Below the pieces are notes generated by a model. It saw nothing but the letters and a program-made list of their open reading frames with translations, was not told the origin of the DNA and ran no database searches. This document shows positions 13,105 through 24,262 of a stretch of 64,000 bases of DNA, piece after piece. This DNA comes from Climacteris rufus (Eukaryota > Chordata > Aves > Passeriformes > Climacteridae): NCBI GenBank assembly GCA_013398175.1, contig VZRZ01006844.1, positions 834,332 through 898,331 on the forward strand. Reading direction: 5' to 3'. Both the position numbers and the translations under genes were made by a program. Position 1 is the stretch's first letter, and each line of letters opens with the position of its first letter.

Positions 13105-15114
13105 GATAGGTTTTGTTGAAATTGTAGACATACAGGGTGAGAAGTGGATTCAAGAAATACTCTAGCCACCTCCCCATCCTGCAAAACATGCTAAGTGCTT
13201 GTGTCAATGGCATTCCTGCTGTTGGAGATTTTGTGCAAATTTAGTGTTTCATTGTTAGTATTACAAAATCTTTTCCATTACTAGTGGTGATTTTTGTGTT
13301 GATTGTCAGAAAGAGGCTTTTATTCTGCAGCCTCATTGACTTGTGTTGAGCAGCACAATCCTTAGGTTCTGTCTGGCAGATATTCTGTGAGCCCCAAAAT
13401 TATAATGCCCCAAGCAAAGTGACCTGCAAGAAATCCTTCATAAGCAGCTTGTTGCTGTCCTGCTCCTGCTCTCCCTTGGGGCTGCAGTGGCTGCAGCTTT
13501 CCATGACACAGCTCTGGTAATGGCTGTGGTGTTTGCTCGGCAGGGCAATCCTCACCTCCCATGCTTCAGTCTGCACCACCTTGAGTTGTCATCTCATGGA
13601 TCATGGAATATTACAAGGATTTCTGACTTTGAGCCCCAGTAGGCCAAAAGGAAAGAAAAACCAGGGGAGAAAATTCTGGTGCTCTAGTATCAGCTTGCTC
13701 ATCCTTTGTAACAGTGTATAAACATTCCTGCATTTACAAGACGGACAGCAACATAACCTCTTCCCCAGCTCTTTTCCCTGCTGATGAGCAGCACTGTCCC
13801 TCTTGCCTCTCTTGCATCTGCGGTGTGCCAGGCAAGCCAAGCCTGCTTGCTCCTTCCAGAGACACACTCCGTTAATTTCTGTTCAACAACATCAGAGCTG
13901 GTGTTACCAATGTTTTAATGGGTTTAAAAACTACTTTTTTAATGTTAGGGTTTTTTACTGGTTAGGGATTGAATCAGAACTACTGAAATGCTCCTCAAGA
14001 GTTTTCCAATAACACATTGATGAGTTTCTAAGATTTCACTGCCAGTAGGAGTCAGATGAAGTTTGGGCCAATATCAACACTTACAGATTGTTGAGTGAGC
14101 TGAACTGAATTTGTCAACTTGAGCTGTCTGACATTCACTGCAACACCTGTCTATACAAAGACAGTTTTAGCTCTCTTGCATTCATGACTACTTATATCTT
14201 GTCAGTCATTATGGCACACCTCTCACATTGGAAGGTCTGACTGAAAAATTGTCTTTGATCATGTCAGATAGTCACTTTTTAAATGGGAAATTAAGGCAAC
14301 AAAAAGCACCAAGTGTGACTCACTTGCTTAGTTATAAACACGGAAAATAGGTCAGAGCTAAATCTCTGCTAATCACCCTGGACTCCCTTGCTAGTCTAGG
14401 GAGCAATCCACCTCTCCCGCCCTCTTTCTTTTTTTCTGTCCTCATCTGTATAGCTATAAATAGAGATGAGCAGTTGAGTGCCTGAAGCAGTCACTTATCA
14501 GTGTCATCTCACTGAAGTGTACAATTAATTTCTATATTAAAAATGCCAATTGATTGTAATTTTCTCATTGTGGCTGAACAACTGCAAAACATTTATTAAT
14601 TCTTTATTAATTCTGTGGCATACACAGGCAGTTAGCAGCCATGCATACTCACCACATTAATCTTCCAGATAGTCTCAGAGAGAAAAATCTTCCTGCAAGG
14701 GTTGATCTGAAGGATTAGTTAATTTCAGATCACACATCATGGATTATGTCTTTTTCCATTTTCTAACTTCATTATTTCTCCATGGGAAACACACATTAGG
14801 AACCTGGTGGTGCTGCAGGGCTGGGTCATGGCAGCCTGTGCCTCCTGTTCACACCAGTGATGTATCAGAGACCCAGGGCTGAAAGGATGCTACACGGATA
14901 AAGTGAGCCCTCCTGAGCGTGGTCCTGTGGAAGTTTCTTGTGTTATCTTCACTTAGAAAGAAGAGTCTGGATGCGTGTGAACCGGAGAAGGGTGGAAATT
15001 ACCTCAGAGGTCCAAAAAGCTTTGTAACAATACTCTGACAGTTAAAATGACGCTGCATGTCTGTTATAGCCTTACCTTCCTCTTATAATTCATGCTGGCA
15101 ATGCAAATGCAAAT

Positions 15115-15500
15115 TGGTGGAATGGGGAGGAGACTCAAAGTAAAACTTGTATGTTGAAATAAGAATAGTGTAATAATTGAAAATAAAGTAAAATACAATA
15201 ATAATAGTAAACAATAATAATAACAATGTTAATAGAAAGGGGAAAACAAGTGATGCACAATGAAATTGCTCACCACCTGCTGACTGATACCAGACCCCCC
15301 TTCCCAAATCCAGATAAGACAGTCTTCTGGGCAACTCCTCCCAGTTTTTATACTGGGTATGATATTTTATGGTGTGGAATATGCCTTTGGTCACACCTGT
15401 CCCAGCTGTGTTTCCTCCCAGTTTCCTTTGTATACTTCCTTTCCAGCAGAGCATGAGACAAGGAAGTCATTGACTTAGGATAAACAGACTGTACCAAGGG
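15115..15500 (-). mobile_element. Endogenous retrovirus LTR remnant, antisense
   Basis: The order of segments matches, from memory, an abundant avian LTR read on its reverse strand: an AT-rich (AATAAT-like) tract, then an AAGTGATGCACAATG-type block, a GCTCACCACC-type block, the TATA region and a CCTTTGG / CCCAGCTGTGT block. On the minus strand a TATA box (TATAAAA) sits at 15340-15357 within an inverted repeat (CCCAGT ... ACTGGG), as expected for a promoter-bearing LTR. Both ends are eroded: I cannot find matched TG/CA termini or a target-site duplication, and the right part fades after about 15500. Minus-strand open frames here (such as 15083-15454) are chance frames across the LTR, not genes. 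Family identity should be confirmed with RepeatMasker. Confidence 0.75.
15340..15357 (-). promoter_or_regulatory. LTR TATA box inside an inverted repeat
   Basis: Read on the minus strand, the sequence is CCCAGTATAAAAACTGGG. The 6-base arms CCCAGT and ACTGGG are perfect complements that flank the TATA core. Its position within the LTR is right for a core promoter. Activity is unknown, and the copy is degraded elsewhere. Confidence 0.55.
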
Positions 15501-16369
15501 CCTCCTATACCCTATTCCATTAAATATTTCATGATACGTGCCAGCTGATGGACTGGTTCTTTATCTGGTGAAGTGGCAACTTTCCAAGCTAATTTTGAAG
15601 TTTGCTGTCACTTTTGACACCCTCAGAAGACACTTTCAGTCTTCATGCTGAAGCTTATCCTTGAGGGCCTTCTACATTTTTTGAAAAGAGAAACATCCAG
15701 ATTAGGAAAGCAGCAAAACCACAGGGCTGCAACAAGCAGTCACACAGCAAGTTTCTATAAGTAGTATGCAATTAATTTCTAATGACTTAATAGTAAAGTC
15801 AGGCAAATGTAAAAATAAGTAAACATTAGCTGGCACTGCATAGGAGTAAAAGCTATTAGAATGTGTTTAGTAAATAAACTCTTTGACAAAATGTAATCTT
15901 AAAAACATTACAAGAAAAATGAAGAATATTAACAGAAAGATTCCAGAGGCTCACTAGGCATAAAGCCTGGCACTATTTGACATAATTGGTAGCAAGTTGT
16001 GTTTTTAAAGAAAATGGAAGAATATTGAGAAGTATTTTTTCATCACTCTGTTTTTTCATATCCTTTTACAGCTTCCATGTTATCTTTAATTTCATAGTCC
16101 AAACAACTCTAAGTTATTTGTACAATTTTAAAATATAGATTTTCTCTAATTTAAACAAACTGGACACTAATCATAGTCCTGTATATACATTTTATGTTCT
16201 TCTGTCTTTTTTTAATGGTGGTATCTAAAATAAAAAGATAATAACTACATTTTCCAAAACAAGTATTTTCAGATGGCTATGAGCTAGTAAAAAGTTGAAT
16301 TCCTGTGTTCTTAGTAAACATAAAATGGAAATTATTTAGGGATTACAGGCATTCGATAAGAAAATACCT
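15501..16369. other. AT-rich DNA, nothing recognised
   Basis: No gene, repeat terminus or RNA fold recognised. It may include the eroded outer part of the LTR to its left, because short LTR-like words persist to about 15.54 kb. Confidence 0.5.
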
Positions 16370-16600
16370 TTTTCAGTCACTAAAGGCAGGAAAATAGCCA
16401 GACCCTGAGCAATAATTGTACTCCGGTCTTCTCCAGCAGTTAGTAAATGAATTAATCATTCCCATAACGGTCTTAAGTGGCCGATTGGGCCCCGACAATG
16501 GGGAAATGCCTTTGGAAAAGCTCTTCCAAGCGAAGAGCTCAGCTCTCTAAACGTCATTGCTTCTGGCCGTGGGTGGAGAGCTGTGTGCATGTATTCAGCT
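16370..16600. promoter_or_regulatory. Candidate conserved non-coding element (enhancer-like)
   Basis: This stretch differs from its surroundings. It retains several CpGs (in CGATAAG, GGCCGATTGG, CCCCGACAATGG, AAGCGAAG, AACGTCATTG and GGCCGTGG) and holds good matches to known factor sites: TTAAGTGG (NKX2-type), ACAATGG (SOX core), ATTAATCATT (homeodomain-type) and CGTCATTG (CRE/ATF-like). An inverted repeat GCTCTT / AAGAGC lies in the middle. There is no open frame of note. CpG retention plus clustered motifs suggests constraint, but conservation cannot be measured from one sequence, and short motifs also occur by chance. Confidence 0.25.
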
Positions 16601-16687
16601 GGAAAACCCTGATGTGTAGTGTTTTGCCTGACTGTCCAAACTGAGGTTAAATGCTGTCCACATAGAATTATTCATACAAAGACGTCA
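16601..16687 (-). mobile_element. Probable 3' end of the older, split CR1
   Basis: Read on the minus strand, this begins with GACGTC and continues with words that align loosely with the last 100 or so bases of an avian CR1 (GACGTG, a GGGACATGG-like block, TTTAGTGG and TTGGCAG-like words). That is exactly the part missing from the minus-strand CR1 that stops at 16911 on the other side of the younger insertion. Similarity is weak, so this is inferred mainly from position. Confidence 0.3.
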
Positions 16688-16910
16688 AAACACTTTCCAA
16701 AACAAATTCTTTGCTGTGGGGGTGGCGAGGCACTGAAACAGGTTGCCCAGGGGAGTTATGGATGTCCCATCCCTGTAAGTGTTCAGGGCCAGGTTGGACG
16801 GGGCCTCGGGCAACCTGATGTAGTGGAAGGTTCCCCACGGCGGGGGGATTGGAACTAGTTGATCTTTAAGGTCCCTTCCAGCCCAAACCATCATTCTCTG
16901 ATTCTGTGAT
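16688..16910 (+). mobile_element. CR1 non-LTR retrotransposon, 5'-truncated, 3' end
   Basis: A typical avian CR1 3' end in order: GGTGGCGAGGCACTG, CAGGTTGCCCAGG, CATCCCTGTAAGTGTTCA, GGCCAGGTTGGACGG, then AAGGTCCCTTCCAGCCCAAACC, and the ATTCTCTG / ATTCTGTG tail ending at about 16910. Only some 220 bases remain, as is usual after incomplete reverse transcription. The tail abuts an oppositely oriented CR1 that lacks its 3' end, so this copy appears to have inserted into the older element. The reverse-strand open frame across it (16685-16894) is not a gene. Confidence 0.92.
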
Positions 16911-17182
16911 TTAAAATACCTCCGGGCATAGTGAATTAACCACTTGCCTGTGCAACCCTTTTGGTGAAGTAATTTATCCTAATATTCAAACTAAACCTTC
17001 CCTGGCACATCTTAAAGCCATTTCCTCTTGTCCTGTCACTTGTTACCTAGGAGAAGAGGCTGATCCCCATCTCACTACAACCTCCTTTCAGGTAATTGTA
17101 GAGAGCAATAAGGTCCCCTCTGAGCTTCCTTTTCTCATGGCCAAACAACCCCATCTCCCTCAGCTGCTCATAGGACTTGTAC
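16911..17182 (-). mobile_element. Older CR1 retrotransposon fragment, antisense
   Basis: Read on the minus strand it gives CR1 3'-region landmarks: GAGGGAGATGGGGTTGTTTGG, GCTCAGAGGGGACCTTATTG, CTCTACAATTACCTGAAAGG, GTGACAGGACAAGAGGAAAT, and finally a GGAGGTATTTTAAA block. In intact copies that last block lies about 100 bases before the 3' end. The element stops there, at the tail of the plus-strand CR1, implying interruption by insertion. The 5' side is truncated near 17182. More diverged than the neighbouring CR1, in line with being older. Confidence 0.9.
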
Positions 17183-19149
17183 TGAGTATAAATGACTCGA
17201 ACACACTGTTTTAATTCACTAAATAGTTTACCCTTTCTCCAAAATGGTCTAGGTGTGATGCACAAAAGCAATTAATAAATTATTCAACTCAGTCCCATGA
17301 CTTTGTGCATTAATACATGCAGACTCTGACCCCCTACAACATGAATGTTTTAACAATTAAAGAGACGTTCTGGCATAAATAGGTCAATACAGAGCTCTGG
17401 AGCTTCTTTCACCATCTGAATCTGAGTTGGTAGTCTTTCTCTCCCTAATTATAAAATCCCAGAAACTGAGGGAAATACAGAGAAGCCTGAAATCCTATAA
17501 ATAACACATAGCAATGCTTGGCTTCTTTGGGGTTTCTCAGGTGTTGTCATGTTCTGAACCGTGCAGCCAGCATTCTTCATACATTAATAATCAAGAGAAG
17601 AGACACTAAAGAAGAGGAAATATGTGAATAATACAAGAGACAAGGGAAAAATAATGAAAGCAAATGTCCTTCACCTGACATTGGGCATGATCATTCTGTC
17701 CCTGTGCAAATACATTTCTGACTTCAGGTTTGGTAATGAGGCGGTAAGTTGCTTATGAGTACTATTGAAGGCAGATAAAGACTGCTGTACTTCCTGATAG
17801 ATGGAGTTTGGTTTTACATAGCACTGAAGAATTAAGCCCTGTAAGATAATAGGCAAAAATTAAAAAGGCTTCTTAGCTTCACTTTGTTACATGGGGTTTC
17901 TGGCATTCCCTGGCATTTGCAAAATCTGCAGTACAAACAACTTAAGAAAACCAAATCTGCAACCTCCCTGCACAACTCTCCCAGTCTCATCTCTCTTGGG
18001 AGGGCGGGGTCCCTGCTGGTAACAACAGATCACAGCCATCAACAGCCACAGTGAAAAGGTGCTTTAATCAGTTTGTTATACCCTGATCACTTAGTATCTT
18101 TCTCGAACCCAGAACCAACATCCTATTTTATTTGTTCTTACTCCCCTGCCATCTTATTTCCCCGCAGTAAGAATTCCCCAAGCTCTTGTTGCTGACACTG
18201 GCTGCTTCCCAGAGGCAGACAGACAGGATATTAAATTCATCAGCACTGGTGTGTCTACAGCTTAATTGCATGTTTTGCTCCCGAATGAGACAAGTGGGGA
18301 GGCTAAAGATCTCTTTCACTATCTTGCCTTGCTCCCACTCTGTCTCTGACTGCCCCTCTACCTCTTGCCTGCAGAGGTACCAAAGCTAACAGTTGCGTCA
18401 AGATGTGGAATCAGCATCTCCAGATAATTTTTGCACTTCAGTAGCTTTATTTACATATAAATATTATTTAATTTGTCAGGGAAAATTACTGAGGAAGAAA
18501 TCAGGTGAAGAATACAGCTTCCCTGTGCCAAATGTGGTCTTTTGAAACTGGAAGTTCAAAATCACAGCTACTTTTTGTGTGATACACTTACAGACACAAA
18601 GACCTAACCCTGAACTGTCCAATGTAATTTTGAATTTTGGTTTTGTCTGATGACAAGCCTAATCTCATCCGACTTCGGATGTCTAATAATCACACCCATT
18701 AAAAAAAAAAATTCTCTATAATCAACCTGGCATAATATGCACCCACAAAAGATCATTCATCTCAGCTGCTTGAATGTTTATTGGAAAAGGGGTTGATTGA
18801 TCTTTTTCATGCTTTCTCCACTGACTTTACATGTAGCCTGTTATACCTCCAGAGTCTGGTGAGATAAATTTCATCCCAAAGTGACCAGCTGGCAACCTGG
18901 AAATTTAAAGGGATCAAATCTCACAGACTTGGTGTGCTATTCAGGTCCCTGAATCTTGTTTGCATCCCATGTTTCAACATATGCCACACATTTAAATAAC
19001 ATTTAAAAGCAATAGGCAATGCTGACAAAGAAAGTACAATACTAGCACCAGAAGAACCATTAACAGAGATGTATTTTTCAGAATGGAAACCACAGGTTTC
19101 CCTTTTCTCTTCCCTAACTGAAATTTAAAGTAGCATATGTTCCATGCTG
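17183..19149. other. Intergenic or intronic DNA, nothing recognised
   Basis: AT-rich sequence without recognisable genes, RNA genes or transposon ends. Open frames are at most about 67 codons. Confidence 0.55.
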
Positions 19150-19898
19150 GATCCATATGCAGAAATGGATACAGGCTGGGGGATGAAGGTATTGAGAGCA
19201 GCCCTGCAAGGAAGGACTTGGGGGTGCTGGTGGATGAGAGGCTGGACATGACCCAGCCATGTGCACTCACAGCTCAGAAAACCAAACATGTCCTGGGCTC
19301 CATCTAAGGCAGTGTGGGCAGCAGGATGAGGGAGGGATTCTGTCCCTCTGCTCTCTCTGGTCTGGTGAGACCCCGCCTGCAGTGCTGCATCGAGCTCTGG
19401 GGTCCCTAGCACAGGACGCACATGGACTTGTTGGAAAAACTCCAGAGCAGGGCCATCAAGTTGATCAGAGTGATGGAGCACCTCTCTGTGAGGAAAGGCT
19501 GAGGGAGTCAGGTTTGTTCCGTACTTAAAAAAAGACACCTTAGGGGTGATCTTATTGCAGACTTACACTACCTGAAGGGAACTTACAGCAAAGATGACAC
19601 AAGACTGTTTACAAGGGCATGTAGTGACAGGACAAGTTGGGAATGGGTTCAAATTGAAAGACAGTAAGTTTAGATTCGATATTAGAAAAAAGTGCTTTAC
19701 CATGAGGGTGGTGAGGCACTGGAACAGGTTGTCCAGGGAAGTTGAGGATACCCCATCCCTAGAAGTGTTCAAGGCCAGGTTGGATGGAGCTCTAAGCAAC
19801 CTGGTCTACACAAAGGTGTCCCTGCTCATGGCAGGGGAGTTGGACCTGGATGAACCTAAAGGTCCCTTCCAACCCAAACCGTTCTATGATTCTATGGA
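19150..19898 (+). mobile_element. CR1 retrotransposon, 5'-truncated, about 750 bp
   Basis: The longest well-preserved CR1 here. Landmarks in order: an ATACAGGCTGGGGGATGAAG block, GGACTTGGGGGTGCTGGTGG, GCAGCAGGATGAGGGAGGG, CCAGAGCAGGGCCATCAAG, AGGGGTGATCTTATTGCAGA, GAGGGTGGTGAGGCACTGGA, GGCCAGGTTGGATGGAGCTC, AAGGTCCCTTCCAACCCAAA, and two ATTCTATG-type tail units ending near 19898. From 19594 one plus frame stays open for 113 codons and reads as the C-terminal end of CR1 ORF2 (RHWNRLSREV, SLEVFKARLDGALSNLV, then GPFQPKPFYDS). The upstream ORF2 portion is broken by stops and shifts, and no reverse transcriptase catalytic region is included, so the copy cannot move by itself. Minus-strand frames across it are not genes. 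Confidence 0.96.
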
Positions 19899-22800
19899 AT
19901 TCTCCCGGTTGGTTGATCTTGGCACATTTTATTGAATCATGCTTAATCCTACTAATGTTCAGTTAGAAGTACTGATTAAATCTTCTTAGAAATAGAACAA
20001 ATATTTTTAATTATCAGAAATAAGTCTGTGAGGAGAATATGTATGCTGACAGAGAGAGAAAAAGAAATAAATACCATGTGGATATTACACTTGATCTCAA
20101 CACAACCACAATCTTTACTGGGAGTGACATTTTTGGAAAACTGCCATTTTTATTTAGAAATAGGTTCGGATTTTAGAAATGGAATGTAGATTTTTGGGCA
20201 TTATTGTTGGCACAATGCACATCAGGGTTTTGGTTTGACCAACTACAGAAATAGAGTCCGGCAACAAGTACCTATTTGCATGCTAAATATGGATTCGTAA
20301 AATAAATAACCGATTACGTACAACCACTCATCTATTCTAATCTGTCAAAAACCAGTCCTGCCTAATTTGGCAGGCATCTTTTTGAAGCCCAGCTGAAAAT
20401 ATTATCCTTTTCCCATCTAGCCTTAAATAACATGCAAACAAAAGAAACTGTCATCTTTCTATTTGAGTGAAAAAATCTTTGTCATACTAAAACCCTTACT
20501 CTGAGACTGTGTTTTTTGTGTGACATGCAAGGACTCCATACTGGTAGAGGATACGAAGGTGTCAGAAATGCCAAGTGGAGACCACGAAAGTTTCAACATA
20601 TATTCTTGCTGACCCGTCTGAAATCTCATGTGGATCCTTAAGTACCGAGCTCCTTGGATTTGGAATTTGTTCCTTCCTAGTCAGCTCAAACAGAAACTCC
20701 AGCAGACTCCTAAGTTATGTTTGTATTAACAGGATAATAGTTTCTGTCTTCATTTGCACAGACTTCATGGGGTTTTTTATTGACAATTATAGTCTGTGGA
20801 TAAGCTATCTATTTTTTATATGTACAAAAGGATACAGGTAATACCTATTCTGTATACTATTAAGAGTCTTATTATTCTAGCATTTTGCTTTCTTCTCCAG
20901 CTTCATGTCATGTCTCAAAAATATTTATATCCTCCTTTTGTGAGTCATATGCCTCAAAGCTGGAAAAAAACCATGACAGTTGGTAAGCTCTCATAGGAGT
21001 AATCCGTTAATAAAATGGCTATGGATTTCTGTCCAGTATGCAGCCCGTTAGCTGGAATTGCTCTACAATGCAGAGATATGGATGCTTCCTGCACACCGAG
21101 TGAAGATGCCTGCATTTTGTGCATAGTGAATAGACAAAGGAAACAATTGTTTAATTTTCTGCTACAGGAAAAGCCCGGTGTATCATCCTGTAGTTAGGAG
21201 CATTTGATCTTTAGCAATTGCTGAAAATAGATTCTGTGCAAAGCATGAACTGGGCAACATGAGAATTTCCGATTACATGTCTTTGCTCTCATGCTCAATG
21301 CAGTACATCAGTTCTCATTTGTGAGTGCACCACCTTCCCAAACCTTGTGCTACATCTAACCAGAATGGCATTATTTCTTCCCTTTTTCCCTTGGTGAATG
21401 TAGTTTGAAGAGTATTCATTACAGGTTTTATTCTTCTTTGTAATAGGGCTGTGCTGACACAAGTCATTGAATTAATGAGTACAGTTGTCTTTTTGTATGT
21501 TCTCGCTCATGTTCACCTTGTTCTCCCATCCCTTCAATCCCTTTCTTTGAGTGGAGATCTGCCATTTCTTTGTTCATAAATAATGCGCTGGTTTGCAACT
21601 CAATTAGTAGGTAGCATTAAAAGAGATTTGTCATGTGTTGTTACCGGAAGCTCCCCTACTCACTGAAAACACTGTTACATACTGCTTCTTCTATATATCA
21701 TGTAACCTTGCCAATAGCTAAAATAAACATAGTATCCCAAACTGGAGTGCATTGTATTTTATCAATCACCGATTAAGGTGATTTCCAGCTATGGGACATA
21801 AGTTTGGAAAGGCATTTGTGCACCAATACCCCAGAAAGTGACACAAGACGGTGTGATCATGGGAGTATGATCGCTTAGTTTTCATTCTCTTTCACTAAAA
21901 CAGAGGAATACCAAAGAAGTGAATGTCAGTATTAGAAGTGTGATAAAGAAGTGATGTCAGTATTATAAATCACAACATAGAAAACAAAGATATTTTGATT
22001 GTGTATTTTATTGCTTTTTGAAAAACGTAGGGAGCAGTTAGAAAGAAAGGCAGCATTAGAACTGGCTAAAGAAATCTGCAAAATGGGATTGCCTTTGGTA
22101 CAGGTGATGCTAAAGAGCATGACATGAACATCTGATATTTTCAGTGAATGTTCTGTTTTAGGACAGTAGGTTGTAAATAACACACTCATAATCCAAAAAT
22201 ACTGTCTAGGAGTCTAAATAATCTAACAAGAGAAAGAAATCACTTGGAATCAGGGAGGCAGAAGAACAGTCCTTCTGGACAGGTAATTACTGGGTCACAA
22301 GAACCAATACTAGCTGCAAGTTACTGGGTTTATACTTTGGGTAAATATTTACTAGCTTTCACTTGTTAATACTTAGTATGCAGTGGTTTCAACATGACAA
22401 GAGTGTTTTCTTGTACCTTCAATAAGAGACAAAAATAATTTAGAAATACACAGTATTTATAAGGAATATGATTTTCATAAGTGATTTCTGCTATCTTGAT
22501 AATCAAATATTAAAAGGAAAATTTCCACGTTTTTTCCAACTTCAATTTTGATTTCTGTCAAACAATTGGCACTTTTTAATTCCTTCAGCTGAGAATTACT
22601 GTCAAACTAATATAAATAATGCCAGTTCTTTTTCAATTTAAATCATTATATTAGTCATTAGAAAAATGAAGCAGTCCAATTACAAAATAATCAAGTTTTA
22701 AATTGCAGAGATAAAGTAAACTAAATTTCATATTCAAAGAAAAAATAAACAATAGGTGACAACTTCAGAAGTTAATTTGATGAGGCTATAAGCCAGTGTC

Positions 22801-24257
22801 CCCTTTTACATCTTCTGTTTTTTCATACCCTGGGTTTGTGTTTTCCTTGAGCCATCTGGACCGAATTGAGCACACCAACATGTATTAAAGGGCTAATATA
22901 CCAAATAGAGGAAATATAAAGGAAGGTACATGGCCAAAGACAGCAGTGGCAAAAGTCAGGGTTCATTAAGACTTTCAACTTCTCTTTGGAAAGCTCAGGA
23001 AAACAGAGCGTACACGCTGTTTGGAGCTGCAAGAATTCCACTGTGAAGCTTCTGTGAATTTAGCCTGGTTTAAAACTGTAGGGAAACTCCAGATTTTCTC
23101 CATACCAGAGCTGGGCCTGACCCTGTGCAAAATGTAGCAGTGCTGGTCACTCCCTGGGAGCAGGGACTGTGCTTGTGCCACAGAAGGTGGCATCAGGCCA
23201 TGTCCTCCAGGTGTCTAGAATGGAGGAAGCTGTCTGCTTCTTCTGGCCTGCCCTGGTGCAAAGCATAAGGGATGGGGATTGTAGGGCCTTGTGTATTCAT
23301 GGCAATGGCAAACAAGCATGGCTCATGGCTCTGAGTGTCACAAATATGTAGTAAATTCACTCTTCCCAAGGAATAGTCACTGTTGCTTTCCGGCGGCATC
23401 CCCCTTCCACTGGGAAGTCTGCTTCTTACAGGGAACTTTCCTGGACAGTGCTACTTCTATAAGGAGAATGATAAAATGCAAGGTGGGATGTCTCAGAATT
23501 TTTCCCATTGACAATATTTCCCTCAAAAATCTTCAGCTATAAGGGTATAAATATTTTTTTTCCTTACTATAAAAGGTTAGATTTTAGATCCACATGGGAT
23601 TTTTAGATCCTGCTTGGATAAAGTGAATGTTAAAAATCAGATATAAGTATTACATGCTTCAGATAAAATCCTTTCAGGTCATTTACATGGTAAATATTAA
23701 TAACTGTAGTATAAATTTAATTTGCTATCTGATTGGACTACAATAACTGCCTGGTCTATACCAGACAACTGAACGGATCATGCAAAGACTTTTTTGGCAC
23801 TACTAAACTTTGTACTAATCTTTGACATTAGTCATGTATTTTTTAAACTTCTGGTCATTTTATGAGCTATAAAAACACAGGCAGATCCAGTCATTTGCTT
23901 TAGCTCATTCCTGACTTTTTTCCAAAATTTTGAGCTTTGATTTTGTAGTTCATTTTGAAATCTTCATTTTGAAAGGTTTCATATATATTTTAAAGAACAA
24001 AATTCTACTAAAACATGGTCAAACATTTCAGCTGAAATCTCAATATAATCTGTTATTTTAGGGTAATTGATTACTGATTCTGGTCAGGTTCAGTAGTACT
24101 TAAGAGTAGTGTATTACATTACATTGTACATTACATATGTACAGTAAAACCCCAATTTTGAGTATAAAATCCTTTAAGACTGATAGCAATTAACATTTTC
24201 CAATGCCAATGTAAGAAACTGCTCTTTACAATTGTTCATAAAATATGTAAACAATAG
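19899..24257. other. Intergenic or intronic DNA, no gene recognised
   Basis: AT-rich, unique-looking sequence. It includes a perfect octamer ATTTGCAT with nearby AT-rich words around 20.27-20.30 kb, and a small ATTACATT-type repeat near 24.11-24.14 kb. Open frames are at most about 88 codons and unrecognised. Confidence 0.5.
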
Positions 24258-24262
24258 ATGTT
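24258..24262. repeat. Left target-site duplication of the solo LTR (ATGTT)
   Basis: ATGTT stands directly before the TG that starts the LTR, and the identical five bases stand directly after its terminal CA. A 5-bp duplication is a normal retroviral integrase footprint. Confidence 0.85.

Larger units (their letters stand above)
6265..15114. other. Intergenic or intronic DNA, no gene recognised
   Basis: Mostly AT-rich unique sequence. It contains a GT-rich simple tract near 8.4 kb, a possible terminal exon near 7.6 kb, an A-rich (CAA) tract near 13.08-13.10 kb, and several chance-length open frames. The longest of these in this stretch are 165 codons on the plus strand (6442-6939) and 164 codons on the minus strand (11662-12156). 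Neither has a family motif I recognise, a signal peptide or a nearby promoter, and neither is flanked by convincing splice sites. Confidence 0.55.

Noticed and set aside
15083..15454. 123-codon minus-strand open frame
   Set aside because: Runs through the antisense LTR remnant; not a retroviral gene.
19125..19538. 137-codon minus-strand open frame
   Set aside because: Lies antisense over the CR1 element; a by-product of that repeat.
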